From NCBI GenBank assembly GCA_002344625.1, contig DDUE01000009.1, forward strand, positions 1-39,213: DNA of 39,213 bases. The letters run 5' to 3'. Made by a program: the position numbers and the translations under genes. Position 1 is the stretch's first letter; each line of letters begins with the position of its first letter. Shown one piece after another: positions 25,215 through 35,120 of the stretch. The notes under the pieces were generated by a model. That model ran no database searches and was not told the DNA's origin. It saw nothing but the letters and a program-made list of their open reading frames with translations. The stretch comes from Rhodocyclaceae bacterium UBA2346 (GTDB lineage: Bacteria; Pseudomonadota; Gammaproteobacteria; Burkholderiales; Rhodocyclaceae).

Positions 25215-27974
25215 TCAGCCGCTGTTGCGCAGACCGGCCGCAATTCCGTTGATCGAGATATGGATGCCCAGGCGAATCCGGGCATCGTCGTGCTTGTCGC
25301 GGTGGCGATGCAGCAGTTCGACCTGGACATGGTTGAGCGGGTCGAGGTAGGGAAAGCGGTTGCGGATCGAGCGCTTGAGCGCGGGGTTGCCGTCGAGCAG
25401 CTCGGCCTGGCCGGTGATGGCCAGCAACACCTTGTGGGTGTCGTGCCACTCCGCCCGGATGCGGTTGAATATCGTGTCGCGCAGGGCGTCGTCCTTGACC
25501 AGGTTCGCATAGCGCGAGGCGATGGCGAGGTCTGACTTGGCCAGCACCATGTCCATGTTGGATAGCAGTGTCGCGAAGAACGACCACTCCTTGTGCATGC
25601 GCTGCAGGCGGGTGAGTCCGTCGTCGGGGTTGGCCGCCAGCCAAGTGTTTACGGCGGTGCCGAAACCGTACCAGCCGGGCAGCATCAGCCGGCACTGCGA
25701 CCAGCTGAAAACCCACGGAATCGCGCGCAGGTCCTCGATGCGCGTGCCCTTCTTGCGCGATGCTGGGCGCGAGCCGATGTTGAGTTCGGCGATTTCCGAG
25801 ATCACCGTGGATTCCCAGAAGTACTGTTCGAATCCATCGGTTTCATACACCAGGCCACGGTAGGCGCCGTAGGCCGAGTCCGACAGCGTCTGCATCGCGT
25901 CCAGAAAGGCGGGGTCGGGCGCGGTAGCCTGGCCGGCCAGCAGGCTCGCCTCCAGCGTCGCGGCCACCAGCACTTCGAGGTTGCGTCGTCCGACTTCGGG
26001 GTTGGCATACTTCGCGGCGATCACCTCGCCTTGTTCGGTGAGCCGGATCCGCCCTTGCACGGCACCGCCGGGTTGGGCCAGGATCGCCTGATAGCTGGGT
26101 CCGCCGCCACGCCCGACCGAGCCCCCGCGGCCGTGGAACAGGCGGATATGCACGCGATGGCGGGCAAACACCTCGACCAGGCCGATCTCGGCCTTATAGA
26201 GCGACCAGCCCGAGGTCAGGAAGCCGCCGTCCTTGTTGCTGTCCGAGTAACCCAGCATCACCTCCTGGACCTGCTGCCGCGACTCGAGCAGGCGCATGTA
26301 CAGCGGGATCGAGAACAGCTGCTGCATGACCTCGGGGGCGTTCTCGAGATCCTCGATGGTTTCGAACAAGGGGATGATGTTCGCGTCGAGCGCTTCTTCG
26401 CGCGGCCGCAGCAGGCCCGCTTCCTTCATCAGCAGCGCGAGTTCCAGCATGTCCGAGGCCGAATCGGTCTTCGAGATGATGATGTTCTGCAGTACGGCCG
26501 GACCTAAGCGCTGATGCGCGGCCCGGGCAGCGCGGAAGATGCGCAGCTCGCCCTCGGTCTCTTCCGAGTACCGCACATGGGGCGAGGTGAGCGGCCGCGC
26601 CGATCCGAGTTCCTCGACCAACAGTTCCACCCGCCCGCTTTCGCCGAGGGCGCGGTAGTCGAGCTGCGGCCGTGCCACCGCCAGCAGTTCGGCCACCACG
26701 CGTTCATGGACATCCGAGTTCTGGCGCAGATCGACCGGTGCAAGATGAAAGCCGAAGATCCGCACCGCGCGCCGCAGCAGGCGCAGGCGCCCGCGCGCCA
26801 GCGCGGCCGAGCCGTTCGCGACCAGCGAGCGGTGAATGATGTCGAGATCCTCGGCCAGTTCGGCCGGTGTGCGATAGGGCGCGGCGCTGGCCACCGAATG
26901 GCGCGGCGGCTCGGTGCCCAGCAGCCACTGATAGGTTCCCGCGAGCCGGGCGTAGATGCCGGTGAGGGCCCGCCGATAGGGTTCGTCGTCGCGGTGGGGG
27001 GACTGGTCGGGCGAATGGCCGGCCAGGCGCAGCAGCGCGTCGGACGCGCTGATCAGACCGATCGAGAGCGACAGCCGCGCACCGAGGGCATGCAACTCGT
27101 CCAGATAGAAGCCGAGTGCCACCGCCGCCTGCATCGAAAGGGTGCGCTCGAGCACCTCGGCGGTGACGAACGGATTGCCGTCGCGATCGCCCCCGATCCA
27201 GCTCCCGACCTGGATGAACGCCGGTAACTCGAGTGCGCCGAGTGTCGGGTCGAGACCCGCGAGCTGGTCTTCGACGTGGGCGAACAGTTTCGGCAACTGG
27301 CGCAGGAAGGTGGTTTCGAAGTACGACAGGCCGTTTGCGACCTCGTCTCCGACCGACAGCTTGGCCGGCCGCAACATGCGCGTCTGCCACAGGGTCAGCA
27401 CCGCGCGGCGCAGGGCCTCGTCGCTGTCGGCCAACTCGTCGGGGGTGAGTTCGAGGCGGTCGCGCTCGTCCAGCAGGTGTGCGATGTCGGCCTGGCAGTT
27501 CAGGATGCTCTTGCGCTGAACCTCGGTCGGGTGGGCGGTGAGCACCGGCGAGATCAGTGCCTTGTCGAAGAATTCGGCAAGGCCGGCGGGGCTGACCCCG
27601 GCGTCGCGGGCATCGCTGAAAGCGCGTGCGAGACTGCCCGCGCGCGGTGGCGTGCCTGCGATCTGGTGGGCACGATTGCGGCGAATGTGGTGCTGGTCTT
27701 CGGCGATGTTGGCCAGATGCGAGAAGTAGCTGAAAGCCCGGACGACCTGGATCGTCTGCTCGCGTGACAGCGCGTCGAGCAGGCCCTCGAGCTCGCGGCG
27801 TGCCGTAAGGTCGTCATCGCGCCGGAAACGTACCGAGGTCTGGCGAATGCGCTCGATCAGATCGAAGCTCGCCTCGCCCTGTTGATCGCGAACGGTATCG
27901 CCGAGCATCCGCCCGAGCATCCGGATGTCCGCGCGCAACGGTTCGTCCTTGTCCTGCGTCATTTTCTTGCTCAT
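25215..27974 (-). CDS. ppc: Phosphoenolpyruvate carboxylase
   Basis: This enzyme carboxylates phosphoenolpyruvate to oxaloacetate and refills the TCA cycle. It is 919 residues, the usual bacterial length. The signature [13 protein letters not shown] carries the catalytic His148. The second signature [10 protein letters not shown] includes Lys581, and [14 protein letters not shown] lies just after. The protein ends in GLRNSG, close to the conserved NTG terminus. ATG 27974 is used; an ATG four codons inside is possible. The gene is convergent with algR (4 bases between stops) and divergent from hemC. No operon partner is seen. Confidence 0.96.
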   Translation of the reverse strand: MSKKMTQDKDEPLRADIRMLGRMLGDTVRDQQGEASFDLIERIRQTSVRFRRDDDLTARRELEGLLDALSREQTIQVVRAFSYFSHLANIAEDQHHIRRNRAHQIAGTPPRAGSLARAFSDARDAGVSPAGLAEFFDKALISPVLTAHPTEVQRKSILNCQADIAHLLDERDRLELTPDELADSDEALRRAVLTLWQTRMLRPAKLSVGDEVANGLSYFETTFLRQLPKLFAHVEDQLAGLDPTLGALELPAFIQVGSWIGGDRDGNPFVTAEVLERTLSMQAAVALGFYLDELHALGARLSLSIGLISASDALLRLAGHSPDQSPHRDDEPYRRALTGIYARLAGTYQWLLGTEPPRHSVASAAPYRTPAELAEDLDIIHRSLVANGSAALARGRLRLLRRAVRIFGFHLAPVDLRQNSDVHERVVAELLAVARPQLDYRALGESGRVELLVEELGSARPLTSPHVRYSEETEGELRIFRAARAAHQRLGPAVLQNIIISKTDSASDMLELALLMKEAGLLRPREEALDANIIPLFETIEDLENAPEVMQQLFSIPLYMRLLESRQQVQEVMLGYSDSNKDGGFLTSGWSLYKAEIGLVEVFARHRVHIRLFHGRGGSVGRGGGPSYQAILAQPGGAVQGRIRLTEQGEVIAAKYANPEVGRRNLEVLVAATLEASLLAGQATAPDPAFLDAMQTLSDSAYGAYRGLVYETDGFEQYFWESTVISEIAELNIGSRPASRKKGTRIEDLRAIPWVFSWSQCRLMLPGWYGFGTAVNTWLAANPDDGLTRLQRMHKEWSFFATLLSNMDMVLAKSDLAIASRYANLVKDDALRDTIFNRIRAEWHDTHKVLLAITGQAELLDGNPALKRSIRNRFPYLDPLNHVQVELLHRHRDKHDDARIRLGIHISINGIAAGLRNSG

Positions 27975-28011
27975 GGTTCTCGCGTATCAATGGTGTGTTG
28001 GGGGCGTTGGC

Positions 28012-28028
28012 ACCGGGCCCGGCCCGGT
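28012..28028. repeat. GC-rich inverted repeat in the ppc leader
   Basis: ACCGGGC and GCCCGGT pair perfectly around a three-base loop. It lies about 40 bases upstream of the ppc start, so it may fold in the ppc 5' leader. No function can be assigned. Confidence 0.4.
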
Positions 28029-28169
28029 CATCAACCTGGCGCCAAAACCTAGCATCAATCGTGCCGATTGCACCGGCGTTCGTCGTATATCGACGCTTTC
28101 CGGCGCGAGGCGTTGGAGCACGATACCGTGGGCGGGCGCGTGCGTGTTGCCGGCGATATATTGCGCCCA

Positions 28170-28178
28170 TGCTAGAAT
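28170..28178 (+). promoter_or_regulatory. Probable extended -10 promoter of hemC
   Basis: TGCTAGAAT is an extended -10 (TGn plus TAGAAT, five of six consensus bases). No strong -35 is present, which is tolerated with an extended -10. It lies about 60 bases before the likely hemC start in the ppc-hemC divergent gap. Confidence 0.45.
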
Positions 28179-28240
28179 CGAGCGCGTCATCGGCACCTGC
28201 CGGGATGTTGCGCCACAGCATAAAAGAACCTCTTTTCGTG

Positions 28241-29203
28241 ATGAGTCCCTTGCCCGTGATCCAGTCGAATCCTGTCGTCAGCATGCCCGAACGCATCGTC
28301 ATCGCAACCCGCGAGAGTCGCTTGGCGCTCTGGCAGGCCGAGCATGTCAAAGCCAGACTCGAGGCGCTGTACCCGGCCTGTAGGGTCGAACTGCTCGGCA
28401 TGACCACGCGCGGCGACCAGATCCTCGATCGCCCGCTCGCGAAGGTCGGGGGAAAGGGCTTGTTCGTCAAGGAACTCGAGGCGGCGCTGCTCGACGGGCG
28501 CGCAGACATCGCGGTGCATTCGATGAAGGACGTCCCCATGACGCTTGCGCCCGAGTTTCGGCTGGCGTCGATCTCGGCACGCGAGGAGCCCTTCGACGCC
28601 TTCGTTTCGAATCGCTACGACAGCCTCGAGGACATGCCGCCCGGCGCGGTCGTCGGGACCTCGTCGCTGCGGCGCGAGTCGCAATTGCATATCCGTTTCC
28701 CCTATCTTGGCGTCACCAGCCTGCGCGGCAACCTCGACACCCGGCTGCGCAAGCTCGACGAGGGGCAATACGACGCGATCATCCTCGCCGCCGCCGGGCT
28801 GAAGCGGCTCGGGCTGGGCGACCGGATACGCGGTGTCTTGCCGGCCGAGGTCTCGCTGCCCGCCGCGGGCCAGGGGGCGCTCGGTATCGAGTGCCTGGCC
28901 GGGCGTGACGATCTGGTGCATTGGTTGCAGCCTTTGCATGACGTCGAGTCGGCCGGCTGTGTGACTGCCGAGCGCGCGTTGTCGCGCGCGTTGGCCGGGA
29001 GTTGCGAGGTCCCGCTGGGCGCCTTCGGGGAATGCCAGGCGGGCCGTATCCGGTTGCGTGGTTTCGTCGCGCTGCCGGACGGCAGCCGCATGGTGCAGGC
29101 CGAATGCGAAGGGCCGCTCGAGGATGCCGAGCATATCGGCCTGGCGCTCGCCGATGCCTTGCGCGCGCAGGGTGCGGTTGAAATCCTGGCCGAGATCGGC
29201 TAG
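28241..29203 (+). CDS. hemC: Porphobilinogen deaminase (hydroxymethylbilane synthase)
   Basis: This enzyme joins four porphobilinogens into hydroxymethylbilane, using a dipyrromethane cofactor bound to a cysteine. The conserved start [18 protein letters not shown], the lysine-rich [23 protein letters not shown], and [10 protein letters not shown] are visible. The cofactor cysteine is in [11 protein letters not shown] (Cys255 from ATG 28241, Cys241 from ATG 28283). I list the upstream ATG (320 residues); the downstream ATG gives 306 residues, closer to the E. coli length, and neither has a good ribosome-binding site. The hemD gene follows after 11 bases. Confidence 0.93.
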   Translation: MSPLPVIQSNPVVSMPERIVIATRESRLALWQAEHVKARLEALYPACRVELLGMTTRGDQILDRPLAKVGGKGLFVKELEAALLDGRADIAVHSMKDVPMTLAPEFRLASISAREEPFDAFVSNRYDSLEDMPPGAVVGTSSLRRESQLHIRFPYLGVTSLRGNLDTRLRKLDEGQYDAIILAAAGLKRLGLGDRIRGVLPAEVSLPAAGQGALGIECLAGRDDLVHWLQPLHDVESAGCVTAERALSRALAGSCEVPLGAFGECQAGRIRLRGFVALPDGSRMVQAECEGPLEDAEHIGLALADALRAQGAVEILAEIG

Positions 29204-29214
29204 GGCCGATTGCG

Positions 29215-30015
29215 ATGAGTGCGTGCGCCGCCGCCCCGTCCAGCCTCGCGGGCAAGCGTGTTCTGGTCACCCGGCCCGCGGCGCAATCGCAAGCCTTGTG
29301 CGCGGCGATTCGCGCGCGCGGCGGAGTGCCCGAGTGTTTTCCCCTGATCGAGATCGGTCCCTGTGAGGACCAGGCTGCGTTCATCGATGTGAGTGCGCGT
29401 CTCGATGCTTTCGATCTGGCTTTTTTCGTCAGCGCGAACGCGGTCGAGCATGCCCTCACGTTTTTGCTCGCGCGGCGCGAATGGCCTTCCGGATTGGCCG
29501 TGGCGACGGTCGGAAAGGGCAGCGAGCGCTGCCTGAAGCGTTTCGGCTTCGATCGCGTGATCGCACCCGGGCAAGGTTTCGACAGTGAGGCAGTGCTGGC
29601 GCTGCCGGAGTTTGCGCCTGCGTCGGTGTACGGCCGGCGCGTGATCGTCTTTCGCGGCAACGGCGGGCGCGAGCACCTTGGCGAGGTGCTGCGCGAACGC
29701 GGCGCCCGCGTCGAGCATGTCGTGTGCTATCAACGCAAGTTTCCGAGCGGAGATCCGCGTGCGCTGGTGGCAATGGCCGCGGCCGGAATGCTCGATGCCA
29801 TTACCCTGACCAGCAGCGAAGGTTTGCGGAATTTCGTTTTGCTGCTCGGCCCGGAAGGCATCGGGAGCCTGTGCCATGTTCCGGTTTTTGCTGCGCATCA
29901 CCGGATAGCGGCGTTGGCGCAGGAGGCAGGATTCGAGTCGGTGTTCGACACCGGCCCGGGGGACGAGGGGCTGGTCCACGCTCTCGAGTCGCAACTTTCA
30001 ACCACTTCCGGTTAA
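29215..30015 (+). CDS. hemD: Uroporphyrinogen-III synthase
   Basis: This enzyme closes hydroxymethylbilane into uroporphyrinogen III with inversion of ring D. The 266-residue protein shows family hallmarks: GKRVLVTRPAAQSQAL near the start, FVSANAVEHAL, VATVGKGSERCL, VIVFRGNGGREHL, and the C-terminal ITLTSSEGLRNF. Sequence conservation in this family is low, so synteny with hemC and hemX is important support. It starts 11 bases after hemC and ends 10 bases before hemX, so the genes form one operon. Confidence 0.92.
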   Translation: MSACAAAPSSLAGKRVLVTRPAAQSQALCAAIRARGGVPECFPLIEIGPCEDQAAFIDVSARLDAFDLAFFVSANAVEHALTFLLARREWPSGLAVATVGKGSERCLKRFGFDRVIAPGQGFDSEAVLALPEFAPASVYGRRVIVFRGNGGREHLGEVLRERGARVEHVVCYQRKFPSGDPRALVAMAAAGMLDAITLTSSEGLRNFVLLLGPEGIGSLCHVPVFAAHHRIAALAQEAGFESVFDTGPGDEGLVHALESQLSTTSG

Positions 30016-30025
30016 ACTCGTGCAC

Positions 30026-31420
30026 ATGAAAAAAGAGAAACCCGCGCTCACTCAGCCTCCGCTTTCCGGCAAGCCCGACAAGGCGTCCGAGGCTGGCGAC
30101 ATGCCCGCCACACCCGAGGTGGTCGGTCTTTCGAAGGACGTCGAGGCCAACGCCGAACCCGGGCCGGCCGAGGTTGGCAAGCCTGGCGAAGGCAAGGAGG
30201 GAGAATCGCCGGAGCCTGCTGCCGAGGTGCGCGAGGAGGGGGCGGTTTCGCCCGAGCGCGCCGACAAGGCGCCTGCCGAGGCGGGGCCCGAGGCGTCTCC
30301 GCCGACTTCCGCGCCACTGCAGCCGGTCGGCGCGGCGCCGAGCCGCGTGCCGCTGGTACTCTCCGGTGCCGCATTGGTCGTCGCGGCGCTGAGTGGTTGG
30401 CAGGTTTGGGAGCAGCGTCTCGTAGCCAAGGAACTGCGCGGTGAACTGGCGCAACGCCTGACCGGGGCCGATGTCATGGTCGCCGAAGTACGCGCGCTGG
30501 CGCGCCAGAACCAGGAGACGGCGGCTGCGATCCAGGGGCGGCTGGGCGGGTTCGATGCCAAGCTGGCCGCGACCGAGGGTCAGGCCGCCGCGCTCGAGGC
30601 CCTGTACCTCGAGTATTCGCGTTCGCGCAGCGACCAGGTGCTGGCCGAAGTCGAGCAAGCCATCAACATCGCCGCCCAGCAGCTTCAACTGGCCGGGAAT
30701 TTCGAGGCGGCGCTGATCGCCCTCGAAGGTGCCGATGCGCGCCTGGCCATGCCCGATCAGGCGCATCTGCAAGCCCTCCGCCGTGCGTTGATCAAGGATC
30801 TGGATACCGTCCGTGCGCATCCGCGGGTGGATGTATCCGGCTTGGCGCTGAGGCTCGAGATTCTCCTGGCCAAGGTCGATACGCTGCCGCTCGCCTACGA
30901 GTTCTCGCTGAGCGAGAGCGCTGCGATCGGCAAACCGGCCGAACCGGTCGTGACCGATGCCGAGGCGGGTGTGGTGGAGCAGGCGACCGGTTACATGCGC
31001 GCGCTGGCGGCCGACATGTGGGACGAGGTACGGCGCATGATCAGGCTCGAACGGCTGGATCATGTCGATCCGGCCCTGCTCGCGCCGGCACAAAGCACCT
31101 TCCTGCGCGAGAACGTCAAGATTCGCCTGCTGACCGCGCGCCTGGCGCTGCTGGCCCGGGACGGGCGTACTTTCAGCGCCGATCTCGCACAGGCGCGCGC
31201 CTGGATCGAGCGTTATTTCGATACGCGTGAGGAAGAGGTCGTGCGCGCGATCGCAGACCTGACCGAGCTCGAGAAACAGTCGATCAGCGCGCAGCCGCCG
31301 ACGCTGGAGGATACGTTTGCCGCGTTGCGCATCGTGCAGGCCAGGACGCCGGCCATCAGGCCGGGAGCGCCGCAGACGAACAGCGATGCGGGGTCCGGCT
31401 CCGCAGACGCCAATCGGTGA
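30026..31420 (+). CDS. hemX: HemX-like membrane protein
   Basis: The N-terminal 110 residues are rich in Pro, Glu, Ala and Lys and probably disordered. One membrane helix follows (VLSGAALVVAALSGW region), then a long helical periplasmic domain (PF04375, HemX) with AEVEQAINIAAQQLQLAGNF. HemX was once annotated as a uroporphyrinogen methyltransferase, but it lacks methyltransferase motifs; with HemY it may organise haem synthesis at the membrane. GTG 30020 or ATG 30026 could be the start; I use the ATG (464 residues). hemY follows after 9 bases. Confidence 0.88.
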   Translation: MKKEKPALTQPPLSGKPDKASEAGDMPATPEVVGLSKDVEANAEPGPAEVGKPGEGKEGESPEPAAEVREEGAVSPERADKAPAEAGPEASPPTSAPLQPVGAAPSRVPLVLSGAALVVAALSGWQVWEQRLVAKELRGELAQRLTGADVMVAEVRALARQNQETAAAIQGRLGGFDAKLAATEGQAAALEALYLEYSRSRSDQVLAEVEQAINIAAQQLQLAGNFEAALIALEGADARLAMPDQAHLQALRRALIKDLDTVRAHPRVDVSGLALRLEILLAKVDTLPLAYEFSLSESAAIGKPAEPVVTDAEAGVVEQATGYMRALAADMWDEVRRMIRLERLDHVDPALLAPAQSTFLRENVKIRLLTARLALLARDGRTFSADLAQARAWIERYFDTREEEVVRAIADLTELEKQSISAQPPTLEDTFAALRIVQARTPAIRPGAPQTNSDAGSGSADANR

Positions 31421-31429
31421 GGACAGGCC

Positions 31430-32611
31430 ATGCGCTCATTGCTTTGGGTAATTGCGATCTTCGCGTTTGCCGTCGGCGTCGCGATGCTCGCGGATGCGAA
31501 CAGCGGCTACATGTTGGTCGTGTTCCCGCCGTGGCGGGCACAGGTGTCGCTCAATCTGGCGATTCTGGTCCTGCTGTTCGGCTTCATCGCGGCCTATGGT
31601 CTGACCCGCGTGGTGTCGCGCGCGATGGATCTGCCGGGGCGGGTCGGGTTGTCGCGGGCGCGCCGCAGGCAGGACAAGGCCTTCCGTTCGATGCGCGATG
31701 CGTTGCAAGCCCTTTTCGAGGGGCGTTTCAGCGATTCGCTCCGGCAGGCCAGGATCGCCTATGCATCCGGTGACGAGTCGCCCGTCGCGGCGCTGGTCGC
31801 GGCACGGGCGGCCCATGCCTTGAACGACGACAAGAGTTACCGCCAGTGGATGGCACGTGCGGCCGAGCCGCGTGAAGGCCGGATCGCAGGCCTGCTCACC
31901 GGCGCCGAGCTGGCGATAGAGGATGGTGACTTGGCGTCGGCGGGCAAATCCCTGCAGGCGCTCCGTGACACGGATCATCGCAGCACGAGTGCCTTGCGCC
32001 TTGCGCTCGACCTGGCCCGGGCCGAAGGTCGCTGGGGCGATGTGCGCGAGACGATCGGGCAACTGACCAGCAACAAAGCGATCACCGCCGAGCAGGCGCG
32101 ACCGCTGCTCCGGCAGGCGCATATCGAAGACTTGCGCGCGCTCGTCAGCCGGCCTGAGCTGCAACTGGATCACTGGCGTAAATTGGGCAAGGACGAGCTC
32201 GCCGACCCCGAGTTCGTCAGCCAGGCGTTACCGTTGCTCGCGGCTGCGGGGCAGGGTGCGGTGGCGCGCCGGGTGGTGGAACGCCTGCTCGATGCCAACT
32301 GGGACAGCGCGCTTGCCCGGAAGTACGTGCTCTGTTCAGGGCAGGCCGAAGAGGCTGGCGATGCGTTGGCCAAAGGGGAGCGCTGGCTCGTGGATCATCC
32401 GGATGATGCCGGTTTGCTGTTTTCGCTCGGACGTCAGTGCATGGCGGCGCAGATCTGGGGCAAGGCGCAGAGTTATCTGGAGCATTCGCAGCGCCTCCAG
32501 CCTTCGGCCGACGTTCGGCTCGCGCTCGGTGATCTGATGGCGGCCCTGGGGCGCGGGGCGGAGGCGGCGGTGCACTACCGCGACGCGGCGCGTCTCGCGA
32601 TCGTGGTCTGA
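31430..32611 (+). CDS. hemY: HemY membrane TPR protein
   Basis: This is the HemY_N-type protein, not the protoporphyrinogen oxidase that shares the name. Two membrane helices (about 4-20 and 40-62) are followed by a TPR-like helical region to residue 393. Typical motifs are SGYMLVVFPPWRAQVSLN between the helices and ALFEGRFSDSLRQAR after them. GAGGA precedes the ATG. In gammaproteobacteria it lies beside hemX in the same operon and is thought to support porphyrin metabolism. No terminator with a T-tract is visible after it, only the nested inverted repeat listed next. Confidence 0.9.
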   Translation: MRSLLWVIAIFAFAVGVAMLADANSGYMLVVFPPWRAQVSLNLAILVLLFGFIAAYGLTRVVSRAMDLPGRVGLSRARRRQDKAFRSMRDALQALFEGRFSDSLRQARIAYASGDESPVAALVAARAAHALNDDKSYRQWMARAAEPREGRIAGLLTGAELAIEDGDLASAGKSLQALRDTDHRSTSALRLALDLARAEGRWGDVRETIGQLTSNKAITAEQARPLLRQAHIEDLRALVSRPELQLDHWRKLGKDELADPEFVSQALPLLAAAGQGAVARRVVERLLDANWDSALARKYVLCSGQAEEAGDALAKGERWLVDHPDDAGLLFSLGRQCMAAQIWGKAQSYLEHSQRLQPSADVRLALGDLMAALGRGAEAAVHYRDAARLAIVV

Positions 32612-32655
32612 TGAGTAATCAGTAGTCCGCGGGGCGGCGCGCATGCGCCAGTGCG

Positions 32656-32703
32656 TGCCGGCCCGGCGGGTGCGAGTCCCCGCCGCGGTCTGCGGGGCCG
32701 GCA
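32656..32703. repeat. Nested inverted repeat between hemY and hemF
   Basis: The outer arms TGCCGGCCC (32656-32664) and GGGCCGGCA (32695-32703) pair perfectly. Inside them GGCGGG (32665-32670) pairs with CCCGCC (32679-32684). The structure lies in the 107-base gap between convergent genes. It has no T-tract, so it is not a classical intrinsic terminator, but it could stop or stabilise either transcript. Confidence 0.55.
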
Positions 32704-32718
32704 GGCAGTCGTGTCCGG

Positions 32719-33633
32719 TCAGGCCCAGTCGCGCTGCTGCAGGAATACCTCGTACAGGCGCGCTTCGGCCGAACCGGGTTCGGGGGCCCAGTCGTAGCGC
32801 CATTTCACGATCGGCGGTAGCGACATCAGGATCGATTCGGTCCGTCCGCCCGATTGCAGCCCGAATAGCGTGCCGCGGTCGAATACCAGATTGAACTCGA
32901 CGTATCGTCCGCGCCGGTAGGCCTGGAAGTCGCGCTCGCGCTCGCCGTAGGCGAGTGCCCTGCGACGTGTGGCGATGGGTAGATAGGCGTCGATGAATGC
33001 GTCTCCGACGCTGCGTGTCAGTCCGAATGCAGTGTCGAAATCGGTCTTACCGTCGGCGCCGAGATCGTCGAAGAACAGGCCGCCGACGCCGCGCGGCTCG
33101 TTACGGTGCTTGAGATGGAAGTAGCGGTCGCACCACGCCTTCAGGCGGCGATACTCGGCCTCGCCGCCAAAGGGTATGACGGCGCGTCGGCAGCAGCCGT
33201 GGAAGTGCGCCACATCCTCCTCGAATCCATAGTACGGGGTGAGATCCATGCCCCCGCCGAACCACCATACCGGCTTGGCATCGGGCGCGCTGGCGATGAA
33301 AAAGCGCACGTTCATATGCACGGTGGGGCAGTAGGGGTTGCGCGGATGCAATACCAGTGACACGCCCACCGCTTCGAAACTGCGTCCAGCGAGCTCGGGC
33401 CGATGGGCCGTCGCCGAGGCGGGCATCGCGCCGCCGCTGACATGCGAAAAATTGACTCCGCCGCGTTCGAAGAAATCACCCTCTTCGATTACCCGGCTCA
33501 AGCCTCCGCCGCCGGCGGGGCGCGTCCAGCCATCGCTGCGAAACGCGTGGCCGTCGAACTCCTCGAGTGCGGCAACGATGCGCTGCTGGAGACCCGTGAA
33601 ATAGGTCTTGACCGCCAAGATGTCTGCATCCAT
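32719..33633 (-). CDS. hemF: Oxygen-dependent coproporphyrinogen III oxidase
   Basis: This enzyme converts coproporphyrinogen III to protoporphyrinogen IX with oxygen. The 304 residues match the family length. Motifs seen are [25 protein letters not shown] (split around residues 35-65), [52 protein letters not shown], and [23 protein letters not shown] precedes the ATG at a good distance. It implies aerobic haem synthesis and complements the hemCDXY cluster on the other strand. A 135-base gap separates it from purD. Confidence 0.96.
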   Translation of the reverse strand: MDADILAVKTYFTGLQQRIVAALEEFDGHAFRSDGWTRPAGGGGLSRVIEEGDFFERGGVNFSHVSGGAMPASATAHRPELAGRSFEAVGVSLVLHPRNPYCPTVHMNVRFFIASAPDAKPVWWFGGGMDLTPYYGFEEDVAHFHGCCRRAVIPFGGEAEYRRLKAWCDRYFHLKHRNEPRGVGGLFFDDLGADGKTDFDTAFGLTRSVGDAFIDAYLPIATRRRALAYGERERDFQAYRRGRYVEFNLVFDRGTLFGLQSGGRTESILMSLPPIVKWRYDWAPEPGSAEARLYEVFLQQRDWA

Positions 33634-33711
33634 TCGATATCGTCCTTGCAGGCGGGAGGTTCAGGTCCGGTCCGGGGGCGTGCCGGGGCGGCCGTGCGGC
33701 GGGGCGATCGG

Positions 33712-33736
33712 AGCCCGGCCGGGAGCGTCCCGGGCT
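33712..33736. repeat. GC-rich hairpin between purD and hemF
   Basis: AGCCCGG (33712-33718) and CCGGGCT (33730-33736) form a seven-base stem with an 11-base loop in the gap after purD. No T-tract follows on the minus strand, so it may be an attenuating or mRNA-stabilising element rather than a strong terminator. Confidence 0.35.
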
Positions 33737-33768
33737 ACCTCGTGCTCCGGCCGCTTGCCGTGGCCGGG

Positions 33769-35046
33769 TCAGTTCTTGCGCGCGACCGCGCGGAAGCCGA
33801 TGTCGCGCCGGTACTGGCGCCCGTCGAACACGATGGCGTCGGCCACATCGTAGGCGGCCTTTTGCGCATGACGGATGTTGTCGCCCAGGGCGGTGACGCA
33901 GAGAACCCGCCCGCCGGCGCTCACGACGTCATTTCCCTGGAGTGCCGTACCGGCATGAAAGACATGCACGTCTTCCCGCGGGTGCGTGGGCAAGCCGGTG
34001 ATCACGTCGCCCTGGCGCGGGGTGTTGGGATAGTTGTGCGCGGCGAGCACGACACCAAGGGCGATCCGGCGGTCCCATTCCGCCTCGATCTCGTCGAGTC
34101 GCCCGTCGATGCCGGCTTCGAGCAGATCCGCCAGATCGGTCTTGAGCCGCATCAGGATCGGTTGAGTCTCCGGGTCGCCCAGGCGGCAGTTGAACTCCAC
34201 GACCCGCGGCTGGCCGGCGGCGTCTATCATCAGGCCGGCGTACAGGAAGCCGGTGTAGGCGAGGCCCTCGGCGCTCATGCCGGCAAGTGTCGGATGAATG
34301 ATCTCGCGCATCACGCGCGCATGGATCTCCGGTGTCACGACCGGTGCCGGCGAATACGCGCCCATGCCACCGGTGTTGGGGCCTTGATCGTTGTCGAGCA
34401 GGCGCTTGTGGTCCTGGCTGGTGGCGAGGGCCAAAACGTTGCGGCCATCGGCCATGACGATGAAGCTGGCCTCTTCGCCGTGCATGAACTCTTCGATCAC
34501 GACGCGCGCGCCGGCGTCGCCCATGCGGTTGTCGACCAGCATCTGGTCGATCGCGGCATGCGCCTCGGCCAGTGTCTGGGCGACGACCACGCCTTTTCCG
34601 GCTGCGAGACCATCGGCCTTGATGACGATCGGCGCGCCGTTCGCGTCGAGGTAGGCATGGGCCGCGACCGGGTCCGCAAAGGTCTGATAGCGTGCGGTCG
34701 GAATGCCATGGCGGCTGAGGAAACGCTTGGCGAAATCCTTCGAGCTTTCGAGTTGCGCCGCCCCCCGGGTCGGGCCGAAGATGCGCAGCCCGGCTGCCTG
34801 AAACGCGTCGACCACGCCGGCCGCCAACGGCGCCTCCGGGCCGACCACCGTGAACTGGACATGCTCACGGCGGGCCAGGTCGACCAACTCCGAAACCTTG
34901 GTGACCGGGACATTCTCGACCAAGGCTTCGTGCGCCGTCCCCGCGTTGCCGGGCGCGACGAGCACCCGGGTGACCTTGGGCGAATGAGCGAGCTTCCACG
35001 CCATCGCGTGTTCACGTCCGCCCGAGCCAATAACAAGTACTTTCAT
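33769..35046 (-). CDS. purD: Phosphoribosylamine-glycine ligase
   Basis: This ATP-grasp enzyme makes glycinamide ribonucleotide in de novo purine synthesis. The 425-residue protein begins MKVLVIGSGGREHAMAWKL, and shows PGNAGTA, VVGPEAPLAAGVVD, IKADGLAAGKGVVVA and the metal-binding segment VVEFNCRLGDPETQ. The start at 35046 is the family start, although the frame extends upstream. It is 74 bases downstream of purH on the same strand, probably in one operon. Confidence 0.96.
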   Translation of the reverse strand: MKVLVIGSGGREHAMAWKLAHSPKVTRVLVAPGNAGTAHEALVENVPVTKVSELVDLARREHVQFTVVGPEAPLAAGVVDAFQAAGLRIFGPTRGAAQLESSKDFAKRFLSRHGIPTARYQTFADPVAAHAYLDANGAPIVIKADGLAAGKGVVVAQTLAEAHAAIDQMLVDNRMGDAGARVVIEEFMHGEEASFIVMADGRNVLALATSQDHKRLLDNDQGPNTGGMGAYSPAPVVTPEIHARVMREIIHPTLAGMSAEGLAYTGFLYAGLMIDAAGQPRVVEFNCRLGDPETQPILMRLKTDLADLLEAGIDGRLDEIEAEWDRRIALGVVLAAHNYPNTPRQGDVITGLPTHPREDVHVFHAGTALQGNDVVSAGGRVLCVTALGDNIRHAQKAAYDVADAIVFDGRQYRRDIGFRAVARKN

Positions 35047-35120
35047 GTCGAATCGCGCCACATATGACAATACGTTACAAGGGCGCCCGGCCGCGAGGCC
35101 GCCGCGCCCGCGAGGCTGGA

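Noticed and set aside
33403..35067. Plus-strand open frame (554 codons) opposite hemF and purD
   Set aside because: It overlaps two well-supported minus-strand genes and has no family features.
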